Below, piece after piece: positions 52,343 to 64,000 of a DNA stretch of 64,000 nt (within the stretch, counting starts at the first letter, position 1; the number at the start of each line of letters is the position of its first letter). Under the pieces are notes generated by a model, which was not told the DNA's origin, made no database searches, and saw only the letters and a program-made list of their open reading frames with translations. Both the position numbers and the translations under genes were made by a program. This DNA comes from Skermanella rosea (GTDB lineage: Bacteria > Pseudomonadota > Alphaproteobacteria > Azospirillales > Azospirillaceae): NCBI RefSeq assembly GCF_016806835.2, contig NZ_CP086111.1, forward strand, positions 736,001 to 800,000, written 5' to 3'.

Positions 52343-53494
52343 TCACAGTTCCCCGGCGACGGTGCGGCGGGTGATCCGGACGTCGCGGTGGATATAGACC
52401 GACATCACCAGCCCGAAGCCGAACAGCACCGTCAGCATCGCCGTGCCGCCGTAGGAGATCAGGGGCAGGGGGATGCCGACCACCGGGATCAGGCCCATCA
52501 CCATGGCGATGTTGATGAACACGTAGAGGAACAGGTTGGTGGAGACGCCCAATCCCACCAGCCGGCCGAACTGGTTGCGGCAGCGGAGCGCGATGATGAC
52601 GCCGTAGGCGATCAGCAGGCTGTAGAGCAGCAGCAGCCCGGTGCCGCCGATCATGCCCAGCTCCTCCGCCAGCATCGTGAAGATGAAGTCGGTCTGCTTC
52701 TCCGGCAGGAAGTTCAGATGGCTCTGGCTGCCCATCATGTAGCCCTTGCCGGCCACGCCGCCGGACCCCAGCGCGATCTTCGACTGGGTGATATGGTAGC
52801 CGGCGCCCAGCGGGTCGTTCTCCGGGTTCAGGAAGATCAGCACCCGGTTCTTCTGGTAGTCGTGCAGGAACTGCCACGCGACCGGGATCGAGGCGGCGCC
52901 GCCCGCGATGATCACGGCGAACTTCCACAGCCGCACGCCGACCAGGAAGAAGATCGCCCCGCCGACCATCATGACCATCAGCGCGGTGCCCAGGTCCGGC
53001 TGCTTCATCACCAGCCCGACCGGGGCCAGCACCATCAGCAGCGGCACGATCAGGAAGGTCGGCCGCCCGACCTCCTCCAGCGACGCGGCATGGAAGTAGC
53101 GGGCGAGCGCCAGCACGATCGCGATCTTCATGATCTCCGACGGCTGGATCTGGATGATGCCCAGGTCGATCCAGCGCTGCGCGCCCATGCCGATCTCGCC
53201 GACGATCTCGACCGCGATCAGCAGCACCAGGGCGACGGCGTAGATCGGATAGGACAGGCGGATCCAGAGCCGCAGGTCGATCAGGCCCACCACCACCATC
53301 ACGCAGATGCCGGCGCCGAACCGGACGGCCTGGCGCGACGCCCAGGGGTCGACGTTGCCGTTGGCCGCCGAATAGAGCATCGCCCACCCGACCGAGGCGA
53401 TGGCGGTCAGCAGCAGGATCAGCTTCCAATTGATCTGCCACAGCTTCTCGCCCAGCGAGAGCTCCGGCTGGTGGCCCAGGAAATCGCCGTTCAT
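52343..53494 (-). CDS. rodA: Rod shape-determining protein RodA
   Basis: 383-aa SEDS-family peptidoglycan glycosyltransferase with about ten membrane helices; signature stretches GAQRWIDLGIIQIQPSEIMK, KQPDLGTALM, GSQSHLNFLPEKQTDFIF and LPLISYGGTAMLT. It works with PBP2 in lateral wall synthesis and overlaps the PBP2 gene by four bases. Confidence 0.95.
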   Translation of the reverse strand: MNGDFLGHQPELSLGEKLWQINWKLILLLTAIASVGWAMLYSAANGNVDPWASRQAVRFGAGICVMVVVGLIDLRLWIRLSYPIYAVALVLLIAVEIVGEIGMGAQRWIDLGIIQIQPSEIMKIAIVLALARYFHAASLEEVGRPTFLIVPLLMVLAPVGLVMKQPDLGTALMVMMVGGAIFFLVGVRLWKFAVIIAGGAASIPVAWQFLHDYQKNRVLIFLNPENDPLGAGYHITQSKIALGSGGVAGKGYMMGSQSHLNFLPEKQTDFIFTMLAEELGMIGGTGLLLLYSLLIAYGVIIALRCRNQFGRLVGLGVSTNLFLYVFINIAMVMGLIPVVGIPLPLISYGGTAMLTVLFGFGLVMSVYIHRDVRITRRTVAGEL

Positions 53495-55407
53495 CCGCCG
53501 ATCCTCCCCGGCTTGTCGCCCAATCCCGGGGGCGGCGCCGGCTGGGCCGGCTCCGCCGGGACCGCGCTGGAGACCTGGGGCACGCCCCGCGCGCTGTCGC
53601 GGCGCTGGACCTCCAGCAGGATGTCGCGGGCGATCGGCGCCGCCACGGCCGAACCGCCGCCGCCATGCTCGACGATGACGGCGCAGGCGTAGCGCGGCGC
53701 GTGCAGCGGCGCGAAGCCGACGAACAGCGCGTGGTCGCGCTGGCGCCACGGCAGCTGCTCGTTCTTCAGGACGCCGGTGCTGCGCTCCGCCATGGTGATC
53801 CGGCGGACCTGGCTGGTGCCCGTCTTGCCGCCCATCTCGAAGCCGGCCTCTGCTATGCGCATCTTGTAGGCGGTGCCGCCGGGCTGGTTCATCACGGCGT
53901 TCATGCCCTGGAGCACCAGGTCCAGGTGGCCCTTGTTGACCCCCAGCGACGGCCAGGCGGTCTGTTCCGCCGGCCCGCGCTCGATCTGCTTGGTCAGGTG
54001 CGGCTTGACCGCGAAGCCGCCGTTGACCAGCCGCGACAGCATCACCGCCAGCTGGAGCGGGGTCGCCAGCACGTATCCCTGGCCGATCGCGGCGATCAGC
54101 GATTCCCCCTGGGTCCACGACTTGCCGAGGTTGGCCTGCTTCCACTCGCGGCTGGGCATCAGCCCCGGCCGCTCGCTGGGCAGGTCGAGCTGGGTCCGCT
54201 GGCCCATGCCGAACTTCTTCGCCATGTCGTGGATGCGGTCGATGCCGATCCGGCGCGCCAGGTCGTAGAAGAAGGTGTCGCAGGAATGCTTGAGCGCGCC
54301 GACCAGGTCCAGCGTGCCGTGCCCGCCCTTCTTCCAGCAATGGAAGCGGTGGTCGCCCAGGTCCATGTGGCCGGGGCAGAACACGGTGTGGCGCGGGCCG
54401 ACGATGCCGCTGTCCAGCGCCGCCAGCGCCACCAGCATCTTGAAGGTGGAGCCCGGCGCGTACTGCCCGGCGACCACCTTGTTGGTCAGCGGCGTCGTCG
54501 GGTCGGACAGCAGGTCCTCCCAGGTCTCCGCGTTGATGCCCGTCGTGAACAGGTTGGGATCATAGCTGGGATTCGACGCCATGGAATAGATGCCGCCGGT
54601 ATGCACGTCCATCACGACGGCCGCGGCGCTCTTCTCCTCCTTCAGCCGGTCCTGGGCGTATTGCTGCAGGCCGATGTCGATGGTCAGCGTGATGTCTCGG
54701 CCGGGCTGGCCCTCCTGGCGGGACAGCTCGCGGATCACCCGGCCGACCGCGTTGACCTCCAGCTGGCTGGTGCCGGCGACGCCGCGCAGGCTGGCGTCGT
54801 GGAACTTCTCCATGCCGGACTTGCCGATGCGGAAGCCGGGCAGCGCCAGGACCGGGTCGCCGTTCAGCTCGGACTCCGACACGGCGCCGACATAGCCCAG
54901 GAAATGGGCGGTCGCCGCCTCGTACGGGTAGCTGCGCAGCTCGCCGACCTCGATCGAGACGCCGGGCAGGTCGGGGGCGTTCACTTCGATCATGGTGACC
55001 TGGTCCCAGGTCAGGTTCTCCTTCACCGTGACCGGCACGAAGGCGCGCTTGCGCTGGATCTCGCGGGTGATGCGGCGCCAGTCCGCCTCGGTCAGCGGCA
55101 CGATCTCCGAGATCAGCGTCAGCATGCGGTCGATCTTGCGCGCCTGCTCCGACACCATGACCACGCGGAAATTCTGCTGGTTCACCGCCAGCGGCACGCC
55201 GAACCGGTCCAGCACCTGGCCGCGCGACGGGGCGAGCAGCCGCATGTTGATCCGGTTCTCGTCCGCCAGCACCGTGTAGCGGTCGGACTCCAGCACCTGC
55301 AGGTAATACATCCGGGCGACCAGCGTCGACAGCAGGCCGGCCTGCATGCCGCCCAGCATCAAGGCCCGCCGGGTCAGGCTGCGGTATCTATCGGTATCGC
55401 GCTCCAT
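53491..55407 (-). CDS. mrdA: Penicillin-binding protein 2
   Basis: 638-aa monofunctional transpeptidase from ATG 55407. Membrane anchor near residues 12-35, a pedestal domain (about 40-230), then the catalytic domain with APGSTFKM (SxxK nucleophile), SCD and KTGTS motifs. It crosslinks peptidoglycan during elongation together with RodA and MreB. The C-terminus is Pro-rich (about 605-638). Confidence 0.95.
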   Translation of the reverse strand: MERDTDRYRSLTRRALMLGGMQAGLLSTLVARMYYLQVLESDRYTVLADENRINMRLLAPSRGQVLDRFGVPLAVNQQNFRVVMVSEQARKIDRMLTLISEIVPLTEADWRRITREIQRKRAFVPVTVKENLTWDQVTMIEVNAPDLPGVSIEVGELRSYPYEAATAHFLGYVGAVSESELNGDPVLALPGFRIGKSGMEKFHDASLRGVAGTSQLEVNAVGRVIRELSRQEGQPGRDITLTIDIGLQQYAQDRLKEEKSAAAVVMDVHTGGIYSMASNPSYDPNLFTTGINAETWEDLLSDPTTPLTNKVVAGQYAPGSTFKMLVALAALDSGIVGPRHTVFCPGHMDLGDHRFHCWKKGGHGTLDLVGALKHSCDTFFYDLARRIGIDRIHDMAKKFGMGQRTQLDLPSERPGLMPSREWKQANLGKSWTQGESLIAAIGQGYVLATPLQLAVMLSRLVNGGFAVKPHLTKQIERGPAEQTAWPSLGVNKGHLDLVLQGMNAVMNQPGGTAYKMRIAEAGFEMGGKTGTSQVRRITMAERSTGVLKNEQLPWRQRDHALFVGFAPLHAPRYACAVIVEHGGGGSAVAAPIARDILLEVQRRDSARGVPQVSSAVPAEPAQPAPPPGLGDKPGRIGG

Positions 55408-55424
55408 GGCGGGAAGGGACCTCG

Positions 55425-55937
55425 TCAGGCCTGGAGAAAGGCGCGGTGGATGCGGATGAACAGCCAGCCGAACAGCGGGAACACCGCCACCGTCATGGTC
55501 GACTGCATCAGGGCGGAGTTGGGCGACAGCAGCCGCAGGTTCAGGATCGACCAGGCGAGCCAGCCTACGAAGCCGGCGCCGAAGGCCACCAGCGCGAACC
55601 CGAACCACAGCATCGCGAAGGACGTCCCCAGGAAGAAACGCCGCTGGGTCAGCACCACCCAATAGACCAGCACATGGATCAGCGGCGTCATCCCGAGCGG
55701 GGCGCCGCTCAGCAGGTCCTGCAGCAGGCCCAGGCCGAACGCCATGCTGGGGCGCAGCAGGTCGGGGCGGTGGATCACCCAGTAATAGACCGCCATCAGC
55801 GGCAGCATGGGGGCCACCGGGGCATAGTTGGGCAGGTGCAGGGGCACCATGCCGACCAGCATCAGGGCCGCCGTGATCGCCAGGGGCGCCATGTTGCGCC
55901 CCGTCTGGTCGATCCTGCTCCAGAAGCCGCCGGTCAT
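55425..55937 (-). CDS. mreD: Rod shape-determining protein MreD
   Basis: 170-aa membrane protein with about five helices and the family segment HRPDLLRPSMAFGLGLLQDLLSGAPLGMT. It bridges MreC with the PBP2/RodA pair. Its gene lies between mreC and mrdA. Confidence 0.9.
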   Translation of the reverse strand: MTGGFWSRIDQTGRNMAPLAITAALMLVGMVPLHLPNYAPVAPMLPLMAVYYWVIHRPDLLRPSMAFGLGLLQDLLSGAPLGMTPLIHVLVYWVVLTQRRFFLGTSFAMLWFGFALVAFGAGFVGWLAWSILNLRLLSPNSALMQSTMTVAVFPLFGWLFIRIHRAFLQA

Positions 55938-55956
55938 GGGCAGGGTCCCGCCGGCG

Positions 55957-56841
55957 TCAGTTCAAGCCGCCGGCGGCGTCCGCCGGGGCATTGGCGCCAA
56001 GGCCGCCGGGAAGCCCGAAATTGACCAGCTGGACATGCTCGACCCGTCCGGGATCGACGAAGGGCTGCACCCGGATCGCGCTCTCGCCCACCTCCGCGAC
56101 CAGCCCGACCGGCAACCCCGGCGGGAACATGCCGCCATGGCCCGAGGTCACCACCCGGTCGCCGACCGCCGGCGCGGCGTCGCCCGGCAGGTAGAGCAGG
56201 CGCGGCTGTCCGGAATTGTCGCCGCCCATCACGGCGCGCTGGCGCGACGGCTCGATCACCACCGGGATGCGCGAGTTGAGGTCCGTGATCAGCAGGACGC
56301 GCGACGACCATTCCCCCGCCTGGACCACGCGGCCCATCAATCCCCGGCCGGACACGGCCGCCTGGCCGGGCCTGACGCCGTCGCGCTGGCCGGCGGTGAC
56401 GACGACGGTCCGGACGAAGGCGCCGCCGGGATCGGCGACGACCCGGGCCGTGATATAGGAGGCGGCCAGTTCGGGCTTGTAGTTCAGCAGGCTGCGCAGG
56501 CTGCGGTTCTCGGCGTCGAGCCGCTGGGCCGCCTGCTGCCACTGCAGCAGGGCCGCGTTCTCCTGACGGAGCCGCTCGTTCTCACCCCGCAGGTTGACGA
56601 TCTCGTGCAGGCTCTCGACGAAATGGGCCGCCGTCGCCGCGGGGCGGGAGATCGCGTCCAGGATCGGGGCGAAGGCATCGGTCACCCGGACGCGCAGCCC
56701 GTCCACCAGGACGGTGTCGACCTTGCCGACCATCATCAGGGCTATGGCGGCGAACACCAGGAGAAGGAACGAGAACCGCTGGGCCAGCGCACGCAGGGGT
56801 GCGGCGAGACGAACCACGGATCCGGTGGCACGTGTCTTCAC
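55957..56841 (-). CDS. mreC: Rod shape-determining protein MreC
   Basis: 294 aa: N-terminal membrane helix (about 24-42), a periplasmic coiled coil (LHEIVNLRGENERLRQENAALLQW) and the beta-barrel domain (VTAGQRDGVRPGQAAVSGRGLMGRV, LITDLNSRIPVVIEPSRQRAVMGG). It scaffolds the elongasome. Follows mreB. Confidence 0.93.
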   Translation of the reverse strand: MKTRATGSVVRLAAPLRALAQRFSFLLLVFAAIALMMVGKVDTVLVDGLRVRVTDAFAPILDAISRPAATAAHFVESLHEIVNLRGENERLRQENAALLQWQQAAQRLDAENRSLRSLLNYKPELAASYITARVVADPGGAFVRTVVVTAGQRDGVRPGQAAVSGRGLMGRVVQAGEWSSRVLLITDLNSRIPVVIEPSRQRAVMGGDNSGQPRLLYLPGDAAPAVGDRVVTSGHGGMFPPGLPVGLVAEVGESAIRVQPFVDPGRVEHVQLVNFGLPGGLGANAPADAAGGLN

Positions 56842-56940
56842 GGGGCCTTTCCTGTGCTCTGCGGGGCTGAAAGCCGGATGTCAGGAGGTTGCACGGGCGG
56901 CAGCCCTCCTGGAGGGAGTTTGCCGCGCCAATTATGAATA

Positions 56941-58056
<1,116 letters not shown>

Positions 58057-58127
58057 CGGAGGTAATCTGGATGGAGGCTCGGGGTACGAACCACCATCCG
58101 TTTGAATAGAGCAACGCCGCAAACCAC

Positions 58128-59717
<1,590 letters not shown>

Positions 59718-59740
59718 GGAACTTGATCCTTCTGTGCTTA

Positions 59741-59771
59741 CCGGTGCCCGCGGCCCCCTTGACGGGACCGG
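59741..59771 (-). promoter_or_regulatory. imperfect hairpin before the leuA start
   Basis: CCGGTGCCCG and CGGGACCGG can pair with one bulged base (59741-59771) and lie about 25-55 bases upstream of the leuA ATG. It could mask the ribosome site or be part of the proposed leader. Low certainty. Confidence 0.35.
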
Positions 59772-59864
59772 ATTGCGGGCAGGACCGATATCAATGATGC
59801 GACGGCGATGGATGGCGCGAGCGCCATGATCCCCCTGAACACCTGTCAATGACGACGGCGGCGC

Positions 59865-60005
59865 TCAGGGGCGCATAAGTCGCAGAAGGAGAGCCCCATG
59901 CAGCCCACGGGCAGACAGCAGCACTTCCGGCAGGGGCAGGGAGCCGCCCGTGCTGGCGATGGCCGGGGCGCGCGCACCGATCCGGTCCCCGCGGGGGGCC
60001 TTCAT
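59865..60005 (-). CDS. Candidate leucine-rich leader peptide of leuA
   Basis: 46 codons on the minus strand from ATG 60005 to a TGA at 59867-59865. The last 19 codons (from a possible GTG start at 59924) encode seven leucines including a triple Leu run (VLLSARGLHGALLLRLMRP). It ends about 150 bases before leuA and is not related to any protein family. Leucine leader peptides controlling leuA by attenuation are known in alphaproteobacteria. The ribosome site is weak and no U-run terminator is evident, so this is tentative. Confidence 0.4.
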   Translation of the reverse strand: MKAPRGDRIGARAPAIASTGGSLPLPEVLLSARGLHGALLLRLMRP

Positions 60006-60515
60006 GATGTCGGACGTGCGAGCCTGCGTAATCACCAGTTTCTACCTTCGGTCAATCGGTCAGCACCGCCGGGGTGCCGGGACCGGCTGCTGGTGCCAAG
60101 GTGGCGCCGGTATGGTTAAATTTGCGTTAAGGCGTCTGGCCGGCTATCGTGCCCGACCAAGGCCCCAGGCCCGGTATGTCTAAAGCAAGGGGCGGGTGTC
60201 CCGCAACCGTTTTCCGCCTGATGTCCCGGATGCCTCGGGACGTTCCGGACTGGGATCCGGGTCTCGAAGGCAGGCCAAGGACAGGATTGTGACATGTAAA
60301 TGATTACAAAACGTCAGAATATGACGTTGGAGGTAGCGTTCTGTTTCTTAAAGATAGGTCGTGTTGCGGGGCAGGGGGCTTATATCCTAGACGTAACGGC
60401 GACGCCCCGGTGATCCGGTTCCGGGAAGTCCTGCAGGATGTAAACCGATGATGACGAAGGAAATCACGCGGTCTAAGCCGCAATCTTTCGAAGCCGGAAT
60501 TTTTTGCGGGTCGCG
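60006..60515. other. intergenic region between leuA leader and sigma gene
   Basis: About 500 bases without a gene I can support. A perfect inverted repeat AACGTCA-GAATA-TGACGTT at 60310-60328 is an operator candidate. Several short frames cross the region but look non-coding. Confidence 0.4.
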
Positions 60516-60539
60516 GGAACAAAGCGGCGTCCAAAGGTT
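60516..60539 (+). promoter_or_regulatory. EcfG-type promoter upstream of the sigma gene
   Basis: GGAAC (60516-60520), 16-base spacer, GTT (60537-60539), matching the EcfG consensus except for G before GTT. About 200 bases upstream of the ECF sigma start, which would fit autoregulation. Confidence 0.55.
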
Positions 60540-60739
60540 TTACTGCCCAGGAGTTCGTGTGTTTGGCGCGCCGCTGGCGTCCAGCCGCGGGACCGGGCGG
60601 TGGTTCACCCAAACAGGCCGGCGCTGCCGTCTCGGGACGGCGGCCGGCTGGTCAGGAAGTGGAATAATGGTGTTGCGCTCAACCATCCCATCCTTGCTCA
60701 ACAGCGCGAAGTCGGAAATGTCCGGGGAGGCTGTCACCC

Positions 60740-61381
60740 ATGTCTGAAAACACGCTTGACCGGTTGGAACAGGAAATTCCCGCTCTGCGCCGTTTCGCGC
60801 GGGCTCTGGTCGGTCACCCCGAGCGGGCCGACGACCTCGTCCAGGACACCCTCGAGCGGGCGCTGACCCGGTTGGACAGCTACACCCCGGGCACCAACAT
60901 GCGCGCCTGGCTGTTCACCATCCTGCGCAACGCCCACATCAACGAGCTGCGCCGCGCCCGCACCACCGCGACGCCGGACGAGACGCTGGAGGCCCTGAGC
61001 CCGCCGGCGCCGGCCGCCCAGGAGCACGGCCTCGCCGTCCGCGACCTGGAGCGGGCCCTGGCCCGGCTGACCCCGGAAATGCGCGAGGTGCTCCTCCTCA
61101 TCGGCCTTGAAGGCATGAGCTACGAGGAAGCGGCCGACGTGCTGGGCGCCAAGGTCGGCACCGTCAAGTCGCGCCTCTGCCGCGGCCGCGAGGCGCTCCG
61201 CCGCCTGATGGACGGCGAAGTGGGCGAGGACGGCGTGACCCGGTTGCCCGGCCGCCCGCTGACCCCCGCCACGAGCCGCGAGATGGCCGCCGTCGTCCTC
61301 GCCTTCCAGCGCTCCGCCGCCGCCGCCGCGCGGACCGTGCATTCGGGCATGGAGTTCGAGGAACGCCGCACCGGGACCTGA
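60740..61381 (+). CDS. ECF sigma factor, EcfG-like
   Basis: 213 aa from ATG 60740 with GGGGAGG upstream. Region 2 is IPALRRFARALVGHPERADDLVQDTLERALTRL with GTNMRAWLFTILRNAHINELRR; region 4 is RLTPEMREVLLLIGLEGMSYEEAADVLGAKVGTVKSRLCRGREALRRL. The pattern suits the EcfG (ECF15) general stress family. No NepR anti-sigma or PhyR gene is adjacent, which is unusual for the main ecfG locus; it may be a paralogue. C-terminal Ala-rich tail extends beyond region 4. Confidence 0.85.
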   Translation: MSENTLDRLEQEIPALRRFARALVGHPERADDLVQDTLERALTRLDSYTPGTNMRAWLFTILRNAHINELRRARTTATPDETLEALSPPAPAAQEHGLAVRDLERALARLTPEMREVLLLIGLEGMSYEEAADVLGAKVGTVKSRLCRGREALRRLMDGEVGEDGVTRLPGRPLTPATSREMAAVVLAFQRSAAAAARTVHSGMEFEERRTGT

Positions 61382-61402
61382 TCCCGCATCGGACCGAGAC
61401 CG

Positions 61403-61440
61403 GAAAGGCCGCCGCCCCGGAAGGGGCGGCGGCCTTTTCT
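61403..61440 (+). terminator. intrinsic terminator of the sigma gene
   Basis: AAAGGCCGCCGCCCC pairs perfectly with GGGGCGGCGGCCTTTT around GGAA; a T-rich end follows. It starts about 20 bases after the stop. Confidence 0.88.
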
Positions 61441-61600
61441 TATGGCTCTGCCACAGGCAAGACTGCAGGTTCAGGACGACGCCGGGACGGTTCGGCGACT
61501 TGACGCCCCGCCGGACCGCAGACCGCGTAAGCGGGGCGGCAAGGTGCTGCCTGTCGGCGGCGCTGATGGCAGCAAGAGCAGCGTGCCGTTCCACTCGCCG

Positions 61601-61694
61601 CGATGCGTTGTTCCACGGCCCCACCTACGGTTTGGTGCAGGGCGGAGGTGACGCGGGCCGTCGATCGTAGGTTGGGCCGTGGCCCAACGCATCG
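61601..61694. repeat. imperfect inverted repeat, REP/MITE-like
   Basis: Left arm 61601-61628 (CGATGCGTTGTTCCACGGCC and on) and right arm 61667-61694 are inverted with 25 of 28 matches around a 38-base spacer. The core resembles the GTAGGTTGGGC...CCCAACGCATC repeats scattered in many bacterial genomes. Confidence 0.6.
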
Positions 61695-61733
61695 GTCCGG
61701 CTGCCCCGGCCGGATCAGGCACAGCCCTAACAA

Positions 61734-61990
61734 CTACGACGAAATCCACGTGCGCCGCCTTTCGCACTCCTGTTCGCCAATCTCGGTGTTCTCGATGACG
61801 AAGTGCGGCTACTTGCTGTCGATGAACGCTTTCGCGGCCCGGTCCTTGGGATAGTGCAGGTCGCTGTTCAACCCGTCACCGACTGCATCGACACGACCAA
61901 TCGCATGTCAAAGGGCCGGCAGCAGATCCAGCAAGTCGGCCATCCGGAGGCCGTTGAACGACCCCGCAGCGGGAATGATGACGGTGCACC
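61734..61990 (-). pseudogene. PIN-domain toxin, decayed (two in-frame stops)
   Basis: Right after the antitoxin gene the minus strand reads, in a single frame, TVIIPAAGSFNGLRMADLLDLLPAL, stop, HAIGRVDAVGDGL, then LHYPKDRAAKAFIDSK, stop, PHFVIENTEIGEQECERRR, then a final stop. This matches the order of DUF3368/PIN-type nuclease toxins (VxDAxxDE, YPKD, VIEDTEIG). No start codon survives and the C-terminal catalytic end is gone, so the toxin is dead. Confidence 0.65.
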
Positions 61991-61993
61991 TTT

Positions 61994-62320
61994 TCACGAC
62001 TGCTGCCAGAGTTTGGCGAAAGTCACGGCTTGGTTCTCGACGTCATAGGGTGGCGGCAGCGGCAGGTCGGCATCCCCAAGCGCGACGAGCAACTCGGCGT
62101 AGTCGCGCAGCCCGAGAAGTCGAATGGCCTCGTTCCTGGCCAAGCGTCCCTGCGAATACGCCAGCAACGGATCGTCCGCGACGGGGTCGGTGCCATTCGA
62201 AGTCACCGCCTCCAAGTTCTCTCGGACAATCGCCGTCATCGTCGTCCCATGCGCGGCGGCATACGGCTCGGCCCGAGCCATAAGATCGTCTGACAGGTTG
62301 AGCGTCGTGTTCCTGAGCAT
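61994..62320 (-). CDS. Antitoxin-like protein of the decayed PIN locus
   Basis: 108 aa from ATG 62320 (MLRNTTLNLSDDLMARAEPYAAAHGTTMTAIVRENLEAVTS). The N-terminal part looks like a ribbon-helix-helix DNA-binding domain; the C-terminal part (LARNEAIRLLGLRDYAELLVALGDADLPLPPPYDVE) resembles UPF0175-like antitoxins. The frame is intact although its partner toxin is not. Confidence 0.68.
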   Translation of the reverse strand: MLRNTTLNLSDDLMARAEPYAAAHGTTMTAIVRENLEAVTSNGTDPVADDPLLAYSQGRLARNEAIRLLGLRDYAELLVALGDADLPLPPPYDVENQAVTFAKLWQQS

Positions 62321-62431
62321 ATGGCACCCGCACGCATCACAGATAGATGTGAGAACCGCTTCCGGGATCGATGCCACGCCGACGCAAGGTGCGAACAGAG
62401 CCCTTTATTCGACGATCGCCGGCCGGAGCCT

Positions 62432-62457
62432 GGGAACCGGGGCTGACCCCGGTTCCC
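62432..62457 (-). terminator. terminator of ilvC
   Basis: GGGAACCGGGG and CCCCGGTTCCC form an 11-base stem around CTGA, about 30 bases beyond the ilvC stop on the minus strand. Confidence 0.65.
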
Positions 62458-62486
62458 TTCGCCTGCACCGGCGCAGGACGCCCCGA

Positions 62487-63596
<1,110 letters not shown>

Positions 63597-64000
63597 CTAC
63601 AGGCTGGCGGCGCCTTTGGAGATGGCGGCGGCGCCGGTCCGGCTGACATCGACCAGCCCGAGCTGACGCATCAGCCCGATGAAGTCGTCCAGCTGGGCCG
63701 CCGTGCCGGTCATTTCGAACACGAAGGAGTTGAGCGTCGCGTCGACCACGCGGGCCTTGAAGATGTCGGCGATCCGCAGGCTCTCGATGCGCCGGTCGCC
63801 GGTGCCGGCCACCTTGATCAGCGCCAGCTCGCGCTCGATGAAGGGACCCTCGTCGGTCAGGTCGCGCACCCGGTGGACCGGAACCAGCCGGTCGAGCTGG
63901 TTCTTGATCTGCTCGATGATCATGCGGGTGCCGCTGGTCACGATGGTGATGCGCGAGACCTGCTGCTCGGCATCCACCTCGGCGACGGTCAGGCTCTCGA
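63597..64000 (-). CDS. ilvN: Acetolactate synthase small subunit (5' end outside window)
   Basis: Partial; the C-terminal 133 codons are visible. Regulatory subunit giving valine feedback to the ALS catalytic subunit. The end of the ACT domain is seen as ESLTVAEVDAEQQVSRITIVTSG, followed by IIEQIKNQLDRLVPVHRVRDLT and a C-terminal ACT-like domain (ELALIKVAGTGDRRIESLRIADIFKARVVDA) ending KGAASL. Upstream of ilvC. Confidence 0.95.
   Translation of the reverse strand, partial: ESLTVAEVDAEQQVSRITIVTSGTRMIIEQIKNQLDRLVPVHRVRDLTDEGPFIERELALIKVAGTGDRRIESLRIADIFKARVVDATLNSFVFEMTGTAAQLDDFIGLMRQLGLVDVSRTGAAAISKGAASL

Noticed and set aside
59898-60183. Plus-strand small frames in the leuA-sigma gap
   Set aside because: They are antisense to or interspersed with the leader region and lack any family signature.

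Overview
This window looks like chromosome from a GC-rich alphaproteobacterium, most probably a member of the Rhodospirillales near Azospirillum or Skermanella. The evidence is the duplicated b-type ATP synthase stalk genes (b and b'), an alphaproteobacterial SspB, minCDE, ThyX instead of ThyA, a DgcN/DgcA pair, an EcfG-like sigma factor with GGAAC-N16/17-GTT promoter motifs, and the mreBCD-mrdAB order. The genus is inferred from gene content only.

Layout. 1-2.6 kb: F0 ATP synthase operon atpI-atpB-atpE-atpF'-atpF on the minus strand, with a near-consensus sigma70 promoter. 2.8-8.3 kb: a SCO1-like copper chaperone, L-lactate dehydrogenase, then a copper-resistance operon (His-rich protein, cupredoxin, CopA oxidase, CopB porin). 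8.4-12.2 kb: phoH, a SHOCT protein, minCDE. 12.3-19.4 kb: panBC, a VCBS/ASPIC protein, and a tightly coupled dgcN-dgcA-ade operon. 19.4-21.2 kb: an accessory two-gene cassette of unknown function. 21.3-27 kb: uracil-DNA glycosylase, methyltransferase, small unknowns, a class V aminotransferase, and a DUF3618/YihY stress operon behind an EcfG-type promoter. 27.5-38 kb: an exopolysaccharide locus (WbaP-like initiator, WecG/TagA transferase, Wzc-like tyrosine kinase, two GT4s, a GT14, a Gly-rich small protein, a multispan membrane protein). 38.3-43 kb: sspB, thyX, a three-gene ABC transporter. 43-49.9 kb: a broken toxin with an intact antitoxin, mrp, hflKC, degP and parDE. 50-52.2 kb: a small island remnant between a diverged partial copy and the intact tRNA-Lys(CUU), holding an integrase fragment and a STAND-like ATPase. 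52.3-58 kb: the elongasome operon mreBCD-mrdA-rodA. 58.1-64 kb: branched-chain amino acid genes leuA, ilvC and ilvN (partial), interrupted by an ECF sigma gene and a decayed PIN toxin locus.

Most of the window is housekeeping. The accessory material lies at 19.4-21.3 kb, 43.0-43.65 kb, 49.4-52.1 kb and 61.4-62.3 kb. Three toxin-antitoxin-like loci are present; two have lost the toxin by in-frame stops while the antitoxin stays open. The best candidates for undescribed biology are the 145-aa/442-aa cassette (degenerate ImmA/IrrE-like C-terminus), the lone STAND-like ATPase in the tRNA-Lys island, the ade gene fused by overlap to a D-glutamate operon, and a leucine-rich leader peptide upstream of leuA. 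No CRISPR array, rRNA or complete insertion sequence was seen.
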